DNA from: Cyclobacteriaceae bacterium | Lineage (GTDB): Bacteria > Bacteroidota > Bacteroidia > Cytophagales > Cyclobacteriaceae | Direction: 5' to 3' | Length of the DNA: 64,000 nt | Assembly (NCBI GenBank): GCA_028284125.1 | Contig: JANQSI010000004.1 | Location: 186,001 to 250,000 of the forward strand | In this document: piece after piece, positions 17,750 through 26,924 of the stretch | Layout: each line of letters begins with the position of its first letter | How positions within the stretch are numbered: position 1 is the first letter of the stretch | Translations under genes and position numbers: made by a program | The notes under the pieces: model-generated | Told to the model about the DNA's origin: nothing | Databases searched by the model: none | Seen by the model: only the letters and a program-made list of their open reading frames with translations

Positions 17750-19462
17750 ATGCAATTAAGCGAGCAGGAGTTAGAACGAAGGAAATCTAGGGAAGAATTG
17801 ATGGAAATGGGTATAGACCCGTACCCAGCAGCTTCGTATGATGTCAATGTCAATGTCGGACATATCCTCAGGAATTTTGAACGAAGGCCAGACGATTACA
17901 CCAATATTTCAATGGCCGGCAGGTTGATGAGTCGGAGGATAATGGGATCGGCATCTTTTGCCGAAATTCAGGATTCGACTGGAAGGATGCAGATCTATCT
18001 TAGAAGGGATGATATCTGCGCTGATGAAGATAAATCTTTGTACAACGAGATCTTCAAGAAGAAGATGGACATTGGAGATATCATTGGTATCAAAGGGTAT
18101 GTGTTCAAAACGCAGGTAGGGGAGATTTCGGTTCACGTGACTCAGTTGACATTATTATCCAAAGCATTGAAGCCTTTGCCAATTGTGAAGGAGACTGAAG
18201 ATGAAGAGGGCAATAAGAAATTGCATGATGCTTTCAGTGATCCAGAACAACGATATCGTCAGCGCTACGTGGATCTGATTGTAAACCCTGAGGTTCGAAA
18301 TGTATTCATTCAACGAACTAAATTGGTGAATTCAATCCGAGAGTTTTTAGCAGGCATGGGATATCTGGAAGTGGAAACACCAATACTTCAACCCGTCTAT
18401 GGTGGTGCGGCTGCAAAGCCATTCAAAACGCATCACAACAAATTGGATATGACGCTTTACCTGCGAATTGCCAATGAGCTTTACTTGAAGCGGTTAATAG
18501 TGGGTGGTTATGATGGCGTCTTTGAGTTTTCGAAAGATTTCAGAAATGAGGGAATGTCTCGCTTTCATAACCCTGAATTCACCCAAGTAGAACTATATGT
18601 TGCCTATAAAGACTACAACTGGATGATGGATGTGATGGAAGAGATGCTTGAAAAAGTAGTGATGGATTTGCATGGTGATACAAAAGTTCAGGTGGGTGAA
18701 AATCAAATTGATTTTAAGCGGCCATGGAAACGTATGACCATGTACGATGCAATTGAACATTTTACTGAGGTCGATATCTCGGAAATGGATGAGGAAGCCT
18801 TGAGGAAAACGGCTCAGGATCTTCAGGTTCCACTTGATGAGACCATGGGAAGAGGAAAGATCATTGATGAGATTTTTGGTGAAAAATGCGAACCCTCACT
18901 GATTCAACCAACCTTTATTACGGACTATCCAGTGGAGATGTCACCACTTACTAAGAAACACAGATCTAAAGAAGGTTTGGTGGAACGGTTTGAGGCCATC
19001 TGCAATGGAAAAGAAATCATGAACGCCTATTCCGAGCTTAACGATCCTGTTGATCAGCGAGCACGTTTTGAAGAGCAATTGGAGTTAGGAAAAAGAGGAG
19101 ACGAGGAGGCTATGACTTTAGATGAAGATTTTTTGAGAGCGCTGGAATATGGAATGCCGCCTACTGCTGGCGTTGGTCTTGGTATTGATCGATTATCCAT
19201 GATTTTGACGAATTCCAATTCCATTCAAGACGTATTGTTTTTCCCTCAAATGAGGCCTGAAAAGAAAGAAAAAACGGTGGAATTATCAGAGGAAGAAAAA
19301 CTGATCATATCCTTACTTCAAGATCGTATGGATCTTAATGAATTGAAAGATCAAGCCGGGCTTTCGAATAAGAAGTGGGATAAGTCAATTAAGTCATTGC
19401 GAGAGGCGGAGTTGATTAAAGTGGAGAAGACAGAAGACGGACTTTTTATTGAAAAGCTCTAA
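17750..19462 (+). CDS. lysS: Lysyl-tRNA synthetase, class II
   Basis: The 570-residue product charges tRNA-Lys. The N-terminal OB fold (~55-160) carries [20 protein letters not shown]. The class II catalytic core includes motif 2 ([22 protein letters not shown]) and motif 3 ([20 protein letters not shown]). The C-terminus extends ~65 residues past motif 3 ([25 protein letters not shown]...), forming a small helical, winged-helix-like add-on that I recall as typical of Bacteroidota LysS. The family usually has ~500 residues, so the extension explains the length. Confidence 0.96.
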   Translation: MQLSEQELERRKSREELMEMGIDPYPAASYDVNVNVGHILRNFERRPDDYTNISMAGRLMSRRIMGSASFAEIQDSTGRMQIYLRRDDICADEDKSLYNEIFKKKMDIGDIIGIKGYVFKTQVGEISVHVTQLTLLSKALKPLPIVKETEDEEGNKKLHDAFSDPEQRYRQRYVDLIVNPEVRNVFIQRTKLVNSIREFLAGMGYLEVETPILQPVYGGAAAKPFKTHHNKLDMTLYLRIANELYLKRLIVGGYDGVFEFSKDFRNEGMSRFHNPEFTQVELYVAYKDYNWMMDVMEEMLEKVVMDLHGDTKVQVGENQIDFKRPWKRMTMYDAIEHFTEVDISEMDEEALRKTAQDLQVPLDETMGRGKIIDEIFGEKCEPSLIQPTFITDYPVEMSPLTKKHRSKEGLVERFEAICNGKEIMNAYSELNDPVDQRARFEEQLELGKRGDEEAMTLDEDFLRALEYGMPPTAGVGLGIDRLSMILTNSNSIQDVLFFPQMRPEKKEKTVELSEEEKLIISLLQDRMDLNELKDQAGLSNKKWDKSIKSLREAELIKVEKTEDGLFIEKL

Positions 19463-19499
19463 TAGATCAGAATAAGTATACACTTGGTTTCAGGCAATT

Positions 19500-19608
19500 G
19501 ATTTAGTAATAATGAAAAGAGGAGTTTAATACTTGATTCCCTCTTCATACTTACTAGTATTTAGATACAGTATTTATGGGAAAACAACTCGAAAGAGTTG
19601 CTTTTTTT
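19500..19608 (+). ncRNA. Hairpin-terminator unit 1 after lysS (possible sRNA or 3' UTR)
   Basis: No ORF is present. Three hairpins occur in order: 19512-19522/19540-19548 with a two-base bulge, 19552-19560/19565-19572 with one bulged base, and the terminator CAACTC-GAAA-GAGTTG (19585-19600) followed by T7. It may be the lysS 3' end or a separate small RNA. Its last ~45 nt resemble unit 2 at 19757-19825, including the CTCGAAAG loop region. Confidence 0.45.
19585..19608 (+). terminator. Intrinsic terminator downstream of lysS
   Basis: CAACTC and GAGTTG form a six-pair stem closed by a GAAA tetraloop and followed by C and seven T. This is a canonical terminator for + strand transcription, 122 nt after the lysS stop. 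Confidence 0.85.
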
Positions 19609-19756
19609 ATGCCTGTTTTCAGGGCGGTTCGATTCAACATCTATTCAATCTTAGGGACTTCTGCTTCAATTTTAATTTCTGGTATACAAAAGGTTGACAC
19701 AGTTTCAAGTCAGTATGAAATACTATAAGATAGGTTCTAATATTGAGGCTTAGTGT

Positions 19757-19825
19757 AACTACTAATTTTGGTTAGTAGTTAGAATACATAATAATCGGAG
19801 GCGGCTCGAAAGGGTCGTCTTTTTT
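19757..19825 (+). ncRNA. Hairpin-terminator unit 2 (possible sRNA)
   Basis: AACTACTAA (19757-19765) pairs perfectly with TTAGTAGTT (19772-19780). A linker follows, then GGCGGCTC-GAAA-GGGTCGTC (19800-19819) and six T. Three G-U or U-G pairs make the terminator stem + strand specific. The linker plus terminator resembles unit 1. It lies about 150 nt after the first terminator, so it would need its own promoter or readthrough. Confidence 0.5.
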
Positions 19826-19834
19826 GTTGGAAAC

Positions 19835-19863
19835 AAAAAAGCCCCACCGCGTACGATGGGGCT
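19835..19863 (-). terminator. Intrinsic terminator for minus-strand transcripts
   Basis: AGCCCCA (19840-19846) and TGGGGCT (19857-19863) form a seven-pair stem. On the minus strand it is followed by six T. It is placed back-to-back with the + strand terminator at 19800-19825 and would end the TonB receptor operon that starts at 22743. Confidence 0.8.
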
Positions 19864-19963
19864 ACCTATCTCACCTAATCACCAACATAATTTTTTGCTA
19901 GTTCCAAATGAGGTTTTCAATACTACCTGATCAATTAACAATCAAGGTTTTAAATTGTTTGTG

Positions 19964-20037
19964 AGTCACCCTGAATTTGTTTCAGGGTCTTCAGGTATCA
20001 GTAATAGGAAGATGCTGAAACAAGTTCAGCAAGACTC
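19964..20037. repeat. REP-like inverted intergenic repeat (CCCTGAA/TTTCAGGG type)
   Basis: GTCACCCTGAATTTGTTTCAG is echoed as the reverse complement of the right arm (CTGAAACAAGTTCAGCAAGAC), giving a long imperfect hairpin with a ~17-nt loop. This arm sequence is, from memory, a very common dispersed palindromic repeat in Bacteroidota intergenic regions. It lies in the 3' UTR of the minus-strand TonB operon. Confidence 0.75.
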
Positions 20038-20071
20038 GAACAGCTTACTACTTTTGTCGACTCTTCCAAAA

Positions 20072-20332
20072 TCAATTGGAACCTATCAGTTCACCGACAT
20101 GATATCCTTTTGATTCGAGGAAATGCTCAACTTCATTTATCTCAAAACCCTCCGATACGACAAGTTTCATAACCTTTTCCCAATCAAGCAGATCAATGCT
20201 CCATCGTATGATGTCTTTATGACTGTCGAAGTACCAAGACAATTGATTGACATCAAATTGTGTTGCAATGGATGTTCCTAAAATGTGAACATCCTCGCCT
20301 ATTGATTTTTCTAATTGAAATAGTGTTTCCAT
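20072..20332 (-). CDS. Small ferredoxin-like (HMA-like, no CxxC) protein
   Basis: This 86-residue frame starts inside the stop codon of the TonB receptor gene (TAATG), so it is translationally coupled and probably real. The segment DIIRWSIDLLDWEKVMKLVV...EVEHFLESKGYHVGEL follows the beta-alpha-beta-beta-alpha-beta rhythm of heavy-metal-associated domains, but it has no CxxC metal site. Similar short proteins without cysteines occur in Bacteroidota. It has no signal peptide, so it should be cytoplasmic, which is odd for a partner of an outer-membrane receptor. Confidence 0.6.
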   Translation of the reverse strand: METLFQLEKSIGEDVHILGTSIATQFDVNQLSWYFDSHKDIIRWSIDLLDWEKVMKLVVSEGFEINEVEHFLESKGYHVGELIGSN

Positions 20333-22743
20333 TAAAATTGAATTCTATACATGACATCTGGGAAAAACCCTATCTGTTCTACCAGGTTGATTTCATCTGT
20401 TACACTGTTGTAGCGTCTAACAAACTCATTTCTACGATCTGAGATGTTCTGAAAATCAACAAAGAACTGGTGAGATACTTTATTCTTGTTTAGTCTCACA
20501 CCAAACTTGACATCCCACCTGAAATATTGACCATAGCGTTCGCTAAAAGCAATTTCTTCCATACGGATTTCACGTCCCGCATTTGCTCGTGTAGCAGCTA
20601 AGTCAATAGGTGAGTATGGTCTTCCACCTGAGGTTGTGACTTTTGTGTCGAACGTCCAGGCATTTTGCCTATTTGGTCCGAACTTCCACTCTTTTCCAAA
20701 TAAGAGATTCGCTACATAATTGTTGTTGAAAGCCGTGCTTCTCTGAATGCCATCACTTCCCTCGTACTGAGATTCAAAAATTGAAGTAGTCAACAATAAA
20801 TAGTAATCTCGACTGAAAAATTTCTCAAGTGTTATTTCCGCTCCATAGTTAAATCCAGTTCCTTCATTGACCAATGAACCTCTTTCTTCAAAAATGAAAT
20901 CAGATCCTTCATTGATAATCGAGTAGCTAGAAGTCGTTTGTTCAACTGGTATATCAAATAAGCTTTGGTAATACAACTCGGTCTTCAATCTCCAATCCGG
21001 ACCAAGATTCTTGTCATAGCCAAGAACGAAATGATGGGCTTTCATAAAACCTAGATCCTGATTAGTAGGAAGTGTTATACCAGGAGATACTTCTTCCTGA
21101 AAAAATAGGATTGGAGCCGGAATTGATTGTCCATGTAATCCATAAGCTAGACTCCATCTCTGAGTGGGTGTCTTGTTCCAGCTGACCGCAACTCTTGGCT
21201 CAATCATGAAATCATCTGTCAATCCATGATTCTGTGTATGAAAACCAAAAGTGGTAGATAAATCATCTGTCAATCGATATTCAGCTTGGGCATATGTTTG
21301 CAGCAAATTATAAGACTCCTGGAAATCCTGATTTATCAAAAAGTAATCAGGGATGGAATCATTGTTGATGTCTGGAATACTTACACGATCATCTCGATCT
21401 TCCGTAAAAACATTCATATCGTAGGTCTCATTCAAAAAACCAGCTCGTAATGTCCACCTGGCATTGAGCTTGCTATTTAAGGTCGAAGTAATCGTGTATC
21501 GGTTCTCTCTTGTGTCAGAATTTGTTGCGCGATACTTCTTGATGAGCAGATCATTATCATCCAATATTCGATTATCCTGGACGTATTCGTTTCCATTTGT
21601 GGATGCACCGAGTGATGTCTTTAGGTAGGTGTTTTTGCTAAATCTGAGTGTGTGGGCAAGTCCCATCAGACCAATTTCACTTTCAACAAAAGAATCTACA
21701 TTAGGGTCAGCGAATAAATCAGTTTCATCAGTTTCATCACCTAAGAAATCAATATTGCTTTTTCCGTAAATTCCGAAGAGTTCTATTCTGCCAAATTTGT
21801 AGTCGCCTAAGTTGACTTTGAATGATAAATCCTGGTAAAAAGGTGTAGCACTGGTTCCGGTGGCTGCAAGGCTTGCAACTCCATATCGATAAGAAGTTAG
21901 AAACGATGCATTTCTATTCTTGTTGATCGGCCCTTCAGCCATAAATTCCAATCCTGTATAAGCGGCCATTTGGCCGGTAAATTCAAACTTGTCGGCATTT
22001 CCGTTTCTAAACATGATGTCAAACACTGCTGCGTTTGCATTTCCATATTCTGCAGGGAAAGCTCCGGTTAGAAAGTCAGAAGTTCGCAGCATGTTGGTAT
22101 TCAAGGCGTTTACTGGACCACCTGTTGTACCCAATGTTGAAAAGTGATTCGTAGAAGCAATGGGAATCCCCTCAACTCTCCACAACAAACCCGTCGGGGA
22201 GTTCCCACGCACCACGATATCATTCCGAGCGTCGTTGGTTGAGCTCACACCGGCATAAGATGCAGCCAACTTAGCCGGATCATTTCTTCCACCTGAAAAT
22301 CTAGTCACTTCTTCAATACTGAAAGTTCTGGCACTTACTTTGGCCAAATCGTTGATTGGCATGTCTTTGTTTGCATTTGCCGTGATGACAACTTCTTCAA
22401 GCTTCTCGACAGATTCTTCCAATAGTAATTCAAGAACGACCTCCTTTCCAGCCGTTACCAGAACATTGGGAACTGTGATCGATTTGTATCCGATGTACTG
22501 AACTGCAAATACTTGCCTTCCAAAAGGGACATCTTCAATTCTAAAGGAACCATCAACATCAGTTATTGATCCTTTTATGGGATCGGATCCAAGCAGCGTT
22601 ATGGTAGCGCCGATTAACGGATACTCTGCCTGTGAATCGAGAATTTTTCCTTTGACCACCTGAGTTTGTGCAAAAACCAGGTTCACTAGTGTACTTAAGC
22701 TGACTATCAAAAGTACTTTGGTCATCGTGGTGTTAGTCTTCAT
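20332..22743 (-). CDS. TonB-dependent receptor with carboxypeptidase-like domain
   Basis: The 803-residue outer-membrane protein has a signal peptide ending near VFAQ. A CarboxypepD_reg-like domain (~27-115) follows: VVKGKILDSQAEYPLIGATITL, GSFRIEDVPFGRQVFAVQYIGYKS. Then comes a plug (ISIEEVTRFSGGRNDPAKLAASYAGVS, NDIVVRGNSPTGLLWRVEGIPI) and a large barrel ending in an aromatic C-terminus (FPDVMYRIQF). It imports a ligand using TonB energy; the substrate is unknown and there is no SusD partner. The next gene on this strand overlaps its stop codon. A LytS/LytTR pair is divergent, 223 bp away. Confidence 0.9.
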   Translation of the reverse strand: MKTNTTMTKVLLIVSLSTLVNLVFAQTQVVKGKILDSQAEYPLIGATITLLGSDPIKGSITDVDGSFRIEDVPFGRQVFAVQYIGYKSITVPNVLVTAGKEVVLELLLEESVEKLEEVVITANANKDMPINDLAKVSARTFSIEEVTRFSGGRNDPAKLAASYAGVSSTNDARNDIVVRGNSPTGLLWRVEGIPIASTNHFSTLGTTGGPVNALNTNMLRTSDFLTGAFPAEYGNANAAVFDIMFRNGNADKFEFTGQMAAYTGLEFMAEGPINKNRNASFLTSYRYGVASLAATGTSATPFYQDLSFKVNLGDYKFGRIELFGIYGKSNIDFLGDETDETDLFADPNVDSFVESEIGLMGLAHTLRFSKNTYLKTSLGASTNGNEYVQDNRILDDNDLLIKKYRATNSDTRENRYTITSTLNSKLNARWTLRAGFLNETYDMNVFTEDRDDRVSIPDINNDSIPDYFLINQDFQESYNLLQTYAQAEYRLTDDLSTTFGFHTQNHGLTDDFMIEPRVAVSWNKTPTQRWSLAYGLHGQSIPAPILFFQEEVSPGITLPTNQDLGFMKAHHFVLGYDKNLGPDWRLKTELYYQSLFDIPVEQTTSSYSIINEGSDFIFEERGSLVNEGTGFNYGAEITLEKFFSRDYYLLLTTSIFESQYEGSDGIQRSTAFNNNYVANLLFGKEWKFGPNRQNAWTFDTKVTTSGGRPYSPIDLAATRANAGREIRMEEIAFSERYGQYFRWDVKFGVRLNKNKVSHQFFVDFQNISDRRNEFVRRYNSVTDEINLVEQIGFFPDVMYRIQF

Positions 22744-22966
22744 TGTGTTTCGATTTTATAGTTTCAGCTAAACTATTTTTTGGAATTGCACACTTAAAGA
22801 AGAATGAGGTTGAGGTCAGGTTTTAAGTGACTGAAACCCGATGTTTATTGTTTAAACCTCAATAATCACACTTGAGTAAAGGTTTGCTAGTTGGATAGGT
22901 TTTTTTTCGGTTTCGACTGTCTATTTCCCTGCTTGAGTTGACATATGTTCATCTCCCTTTCAGCTT

Positions 22967-24022
22967 ATGTATATCTTTAATTTCGAAATGAAGCTTAGAG
23001 AAATACATTACCGTTGGTTAGGAATCCCAATTGTAGCGTTGATCGCAGAATTGGCAACAGAACATCCAGTGGCAGATCTTACCTATGGTGAGAAGTATTT
23101 CATCTCCGTCATGTTCACAGCTGTTTATTGGAGTGGCGCTGCGATCATTATCAAATACTTCAGAAGAAAATTCCCGCAGATAAGTTCCACGTCAAAAAGG
23201 GTAATCTCCTCGGCAATTTGTATCATCATCTGGATGATTTTTGGTGGAATTCCGATCAAATTATTGCTTGGCTTAGATAGCCTCGATCACCTGATGCAGT
23301 TTAAGTCTCATACGGCATTTATTCCCTTTAATTTGGTGGCCGCTACCGTAATTACTTTGATCTATGAAGCTTTTTACTTTTTTGAAAAATGGAAAGAATC
23401 GTTCCGCTTGAATGAGGAACTGAAAAATCGCCAGATTAGAACGCAGTACGAAGTTCTCCAAAACCAGATGAGTCCACATTTCTTATTTAATAGCTTAAAC
23501 ACACTCACCTCAATTATTCCAGAAGATCCGGAGGCAGCTGTTTCATTTACTGAGAAACTCTCTGAGGTGTACCGATACATCCTTCAAAACAAAGAGCGAG
23601 AGTTGGTGACGTTAGACGAGGAAGTAGATTTTGCAAAGTCTTATCTTTTTCTACTTCGCATGAGGTTTTCTGAAAATCTGACCTTTCAATTTGAGATAGA
23701 AAAGAAGTATGAAAAGCTAAACATACCTCCGCTAACACTGCAGATGCTGATTGAAAATGCGATCAAGCATAACGTCATTTCAAAAGCTAAGCCCCTTCAC
23801 ATCAATGTGTACATTGACAATGGAAAGTCCGTAATTGTGAAGAATAATTTGCAGAAAAAAGAATCATTAGAAAAGTCCACAAAAACGGGTTTGGAAAACA
23901 TCAAGAAGAGGTACAGCATATTGGGAGGTAAAAAGATTGATATTATCTCCAGTGCAAATAATTTCATGGTTGCAGTTCCGCTCATAGATTTGCTGGAAGA
24001 ATCCGATCTGGCACTCGCATGA
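22967..24022 (+). CDS. LytS/YehU-type sensor histidine kinase
   Basis: The 351-residue membrane kinase has four hydrophobic segments in the first ~135 residues (for example YFISVMFTAVYWSGAAIIIKYF and FNLVAATVITLIYEAFYFF). The His_kinase domain carries the phospho-accepting histidine in LQNQMSPHFLFNSLNTL (~165-180). The N box IENAIKHNV and a G box (TKTGLENIKKRYSILGG) bind ATP. A second in-frame ATG seven codons in (MKLREIHYR) is an alternative start. Its stop overlaps the response regulator start (ATGA), the usual coupled pair. Confidence 0.92.
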   Translation: MYIFNFEMKLREIHYRWLGIPIVALIAELATEHPVADLTYGEKYFISVMFTAVYWSGAAIIIKYFRRKFPQISSTSKRVISSAICIIIWMIFGGIPIKLLLGLDSLDHLMQFKSHTAFIPFNLVAATVITLIYEAFYFFEKWKESFRLNEELKNRQIRTQYEVLQNQMSPHFLFNSLNTLTSIIPEDPEAAVSFTEKLSEVYRYILQNKERELVTLDEEVDFAKSYLFLLRMRFSENLTFQFEIEKKYEKLNIPPLTLQMLIENAIKHNVISKAKPLHINVYIDNGKSVIVKNNLQKKESLEKSTKTGLENIKKRYSILGGKKIDIISSANNFMVAVPLIDLLEESDLALA

Positions 24023-24777
24023 AGGTCCTAATTATCGAAGATGAAGCACCAGCCTTTCGAAGGCTTCAGAAAATCCTTTCTGAAATTGATCCCGATATGG
24101 AAATATTAGAAGTCATGGACAGTGTGGAAGATTCTGTGAAGTGGATGAATAACCATCAATGGCCTGATCTGATCTTTATGGACATTCAGATAAGTGATGG
24201 TCTCAGCTTCCAGATTTTTGATGAGATCAAAGTAGAATCTCCGGTGATTTTCACAACAGCATTTGATGAATACTTGCTGAAGGCATTTAAAGTAAACAGC
24301 ATTGATTATTTACTTAAGCCCATCAAAAAAGAAGAGCTTGAAAGAGCGCTGGAGAAATACAGAAACCTTACCAAAAAGTATTCAACCGAATTGGATATCA
24401 GCGAATTGGTCAAGAAGATTTCATTGACAGAAACCACTTACAAATCTCGGTTTTTAGTGAAACAGGGAGATAAAATGCTGGCGATTCGAACGGAGGATAT
24501 TGTTTGTTTTCAATCAAAGCATGGTGTGGTTCATATTATTACTAAGCATGGCAAAACCTATCTTTCCGATTTTACTCTGGATGAGCTGGTCAATCAATTA
24601 GATCCGAAAAACTTTTATCGTGCCAACCGTCAGTTTCTCATTCATGCGGATTTCATCAACACCGTACACAAACATTTCAAGGGTAAGCTGCTCGTAGAAC
24701 TGGATCATTTCTCTGACGAACAAATCCTGGTAAGCAGCGAAAAAGCAACTGCTTTCAAGAATTGGCTGGATCAATAA
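24019..24777 (+). CDS. LytTR-family response regulator
   Basis: The 252-residue protein has a receiver domain (~1-120) with the acidic pair in LIIEDEAPA, the phospho-acceptor aspartate in LIFMDIQISDGLSF and the conserved lysine in YLLKPIKKEEL. A LytTR DNA-binding domain follows (~145-250): RFLVKQGDKMLAIRTEDIVCF, KTYLSDFTLDELVNQLDPKNFYRANRQFLIH. It is coupled to the LytS kinase by a four-base overlap. Its position next to the divergent TonB receptor suggests, but does not show, that it controls that operon. Confidence 0.93.
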   Translation: MKVLIIEDEAPAFRRLQKILSEIDPDMEILEVMDSVEDSVKWMNNHQWPDLIFMDIQISDGLSFQIFDEIKVESPVIFTTAFDEYLLKAFKVNSIDYLLKPIKKEELERALEKYRNLTKKYSTELDISELVKKISLTETTYKSRFLVKQGDKMLAIRTEDIVCFQSKHGVVHIITKHGKTYLSDFTLDELVNQLDPKNFYRANRQFLIHADFINTVHKHFKGKLLVELDHFSDEQILVSSEKATAFKNWLDQ

Positions 24778-24780
24778 AGC

Positions 24781-26013
24781 TTAAGAACTCAATGCTCTAA
24801 TTCGTTCTTTCAAAGGCGGATGAGAGTAATGAACAAAGACAAATGCTGGATGGGGCGTTAGATTGGAAAGGTGATCCGAACTTAATCGCTTAAGACCTTC
24901 AATCAATGGCTCAGGTTTATAAGTGGTTTTAGCATAATCATCAGCTTCGAATTCGTTTTTACGACTCAGTATATTTCCAAGAATGCCGAGTATCCTTGAT
25001 ACCGGAGAATATAAAATTCCAAAGGCAAGCATATTCAAATGAAGTGCGGATGTCTGACCGCCCATTGCCCAGCTTACTTCTGCATTAAATGCCATCAATG
25101 AAAATAGATAGAGCATTAGGCCCATGATTCCCACACTCAGAATTGTGCTGAGTATGATGTGTTTCTTTTTGTAGTGTCCCACTTCGTGGGCAAAAACTGC
25201 CGTCAACTCTTCGATGGAATGATTTTCAATCAAGGTATCGAACAAAACCACTTTCTTCTTTTTGCCTAAGCCGGAAAAGAAGGCGTTTCCCTTACTTGAT
25301 CTCTTCGAACCATCCATGACGAAAATGTTTTTCAAAGGAAATTTTACTTTGTTGCTGTATTCCTGGATAGAAGTTTTCAATTCACCTTCTTCTAAGGGCT
25401 TGAGTTTGTTAAAAAGGGGCAGAATTAGTGAGGTATAAAACATGTTGGCAAACAGCATGAACCCTGCAATCACTGCCCAGAAATACAACCAGAAATTGGT
25501 GCCCATAAAATTGACCATGTAGATAAACACAGTTAGTAAAATTCCGCCAATGATGATGGTTAAAATGTAGCCTTTTATTTTATCCAGAATAAATGTCTTA
25601 GCAGTTGTTTTGTTGAATCCATATTTTTCTTCGATTACAAAGGTCCCGTAAATGGAAAATGGAATTCCAATGATATCGGAGATGACAAAAAGCACTCCAA
25701 AAAAGATAAGCGTAGAAAGCATATCCAAAGGTGAGAATGTTCGAATCCAATCATCAATGATGCCGAACCAACCGAAATAAATCGCACAGAAAGTAAGAAT
25801 AAAACTGAAGGAAGCAGAGAAAATAGCAAACCTGGAAACTTCCGCTTGATAGGCTTGAGATTTTGCATATTTCTCCTCGTCGTAAATTCCTTCGAGCTCT
25901 TTTGGAATCGGCTTCTTCGAGCTTTTTCGATTCAGAAAACTTAAGATTCGCTCAAGAATAAAATCAAAGGAGATGATTCCGAGAAGGAGATATAAAATGG
26001 TTTGTTCGTTCAT
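24781..26013 (-). CDS. M48 CAAX-type membrane metalloprotease (Ste24-like)
   Basis: The 410-residue integral membrane zinc protease has the HExxH motif in FAHEVGHYKKKH (~275) and the third ligand in KNEFEADDYAKTTYKPEPL (~360). At least six hydrophobic segments surround it, matching the Ste24/CAAX prenyl protease 1 layout. Bacteria do not prenylate CAAX proteins, so the role is probably membrane-protein quality control. The start overlaps the hicA stop by four bases, joining this protease to a toxin-antitoxin unit. Confidence 0.92.
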   Translation of the reverse strand: MNEQTILYLLLGIISFDFILERILSFLNRKSSKKPIPKELEGIYDEEKYAKSQAYQAEVSRFAIFSASFSFILTFCAIYFGWFGIIDDWIRTFSPLDMLSTLIFFGVLFVISDIIGIPFSIYGTFVIEEKYGFNKTTAKTFILDKIKGYILTIIIGGILLTVFIYMVNFMGTNFWLYFWAVIAGFMLFANMFYTSLILPLFNKLKPLEEGELKTSIQEYSNKVKFPLKNIFVMDGSKRSSKGNAFFSGLGKKKKVVLFDTLIENHSIEELTAVFAHEVGHYKKKHIILSTILSVGIMGLMLYLFSLMAFNAEVSWAMGGQTSALHLNMLAFGILYSPVSRILGILGNILSRKNEFEADDYAKTTYKPEPLIEGLKRLSSDHLSNLTPHPAFVFVHYSHPPLKERIRALSS

Positions 26014-26198
26014 TTCTTCCTTTTTAATCCGGCATCTTTCATGATACTGTGCAAAGTGCCTGTAGGTATTTCCTTACTATGAATTGGAACAATGATATTC
26101 TTATTTCCAGTTTTCTTGAAAATCGCATGACTTCCGGATTGTCTTACGAAAACAAACCCTTCTTTTTCCAGAAGCTTTACTAAATCCTTTGGTTTCAT
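26010..26198 (-). CDS. hicA: HicA-type mRNA interferase toxin
   Basis: The 62-residue protein has the compact HicA double-stranded RNA-binding-like fold: MKPKDLVKLLEKEGFVFVRQSGSHAIFKK, with the catalytic histidine in SGSH, then NIIVPIHSKEIPTGTLHSIMKDAGL. It would cleave mRNA and be held in check by HicB. Its start directly abuts the hicB stop (TAAATG). Its last four bases overlap the ste24-like start, so all three genes are likely read as one unit. Confidence 0.92.
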   Translation of the reverse strand: MKPKDLVKLLEKEGFVFVRQSGSHAIFKKTGNKNIIVPIHSKEIPTGTLHSIMKDAGLKRKK

Positions 26199-26390
26199 TT
26201 AAACCAATTGCAGGGATTTTTTGCCTATTTCCTCTTCGAGAATTGTATCAAGGTATAGGTGTACGGCATCTTTGAGATTTTCCATTGCCTCTTTGACAGT
26301 TTTTCCGTGAGTGTGACATCCAGGAAGTTCGGGACACCAAGTATGGAATTCATCTCCATCTCTTTCAATTTCAAAGCTCAAATTTTCCAT
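26199..26390 (-). CDS. hicB: HicB-type antitoxin, short form
   Basis: The 63-residue protein has the partial RNase H-like HicB fold: LSFEIERDGDEFHTWCPELPGCHTHGKTVKEAMENLKDAVHLYLD. Longer HicB proteins carry a C-terminal DNA-binding domain for autoregulation; this one lacks it, so transcriptional control would differ. The antitoxin-first order (hicB-hicA) is one of the two known arrangements. A short 39-bp gap separates it from the hypothetical gene upstream. Confidence 0.9.
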   Translation of the reverse strand: MENLSFEIERDGDEFHTWCPELPGCHTHGKTVKEAMENLKDAVHLYLDTILEEEIGKKSLQLV

Positions 26391-26429
26391 GATAACAAAA
26401 CTAATTTAAAAACGCATTAATATGGCTCA

Positions 26430-26915
26430 TCAGTTCCCTTTATGATTTACAACTTCCAGCTTTACAATCACACTTCTAGATCCATATTTCACAAATACGA
26501 TGCGAACTTGATCATGGAGCTTTAGTTGTGATGCACCATCAAATCGAAGCTTTGGAATTGGATTAAAAAGTAGATAGGTTCTTCCACTGATTTTAATGGA
26601 GCTGAGATAGGCATCATCAGATTCGTCCAATTCAGAAATCGAACCGCTTATCCCGATTTGATTCGTGTTTAGAAAAGCATACTTATCATTATAAATAGTC
26701 AGGGAATTGTAAAGCGAGTAACTGAAAGCAACCAGCGAGACAATGGAGATGATTACGCCGTTGACTATTCCACTTCCAAATAGAAATCCTTTGTCTGGCT
26801 CTGTCCTTCTACCTCTTGCAATGAGAAAAATTCCTAAGATGAGAAACGGAACGGGCAATAAAAAATCTAGACTGAGACCAGGGTGAGTCCAATCTGTAAT
26901 GAGTCTATAATCCAC
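26430..26915 (-). CDS. DUF3592-like membrane protein
   Basis: The 161-residue protein has two N-terminal transmembrane helices (LDFLLPVPFLILGIFLIARG and GIVNGVIISIVSLVAFSYSLYNSL). A ~90-residue beta domain follows (IGISGSISELDESDDAYLSSIKISGRTYLLF, HDQVRIVFVKYGSRSVIVKLEV). The layout resembles DUF3592-type proteins, but the family call is weak. It lies between the SprF-like gene (nine bases downstream of that stop) and hicB, on the same strand. The function is unknown. Confidence 0.55.
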   Translation of the reverse strand: MDYRLITDWTHPGLSLDFLLPVPFLILGIFLIARGRRTEPDKGFLFGSGIVNGVIISIVSLVAFSYSLYNSLTIYNDKYAFLNTNQIGISGSISELDESDDAYLSSIKISGRTYLLFNPIPKLRFDGASQLKLHDQVRIVFVKYGSRSVIVKLEVVNHKGN

Positions 26916-26924
26916 TCAATAAAA

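Noticed and set aside
19627-19650. GGTTCGATTC string resembling a tRNA T-loop
   Set aside because: The flanking bases do not form a five-pair T stem and no acceptor or anticodon stem fits around it.
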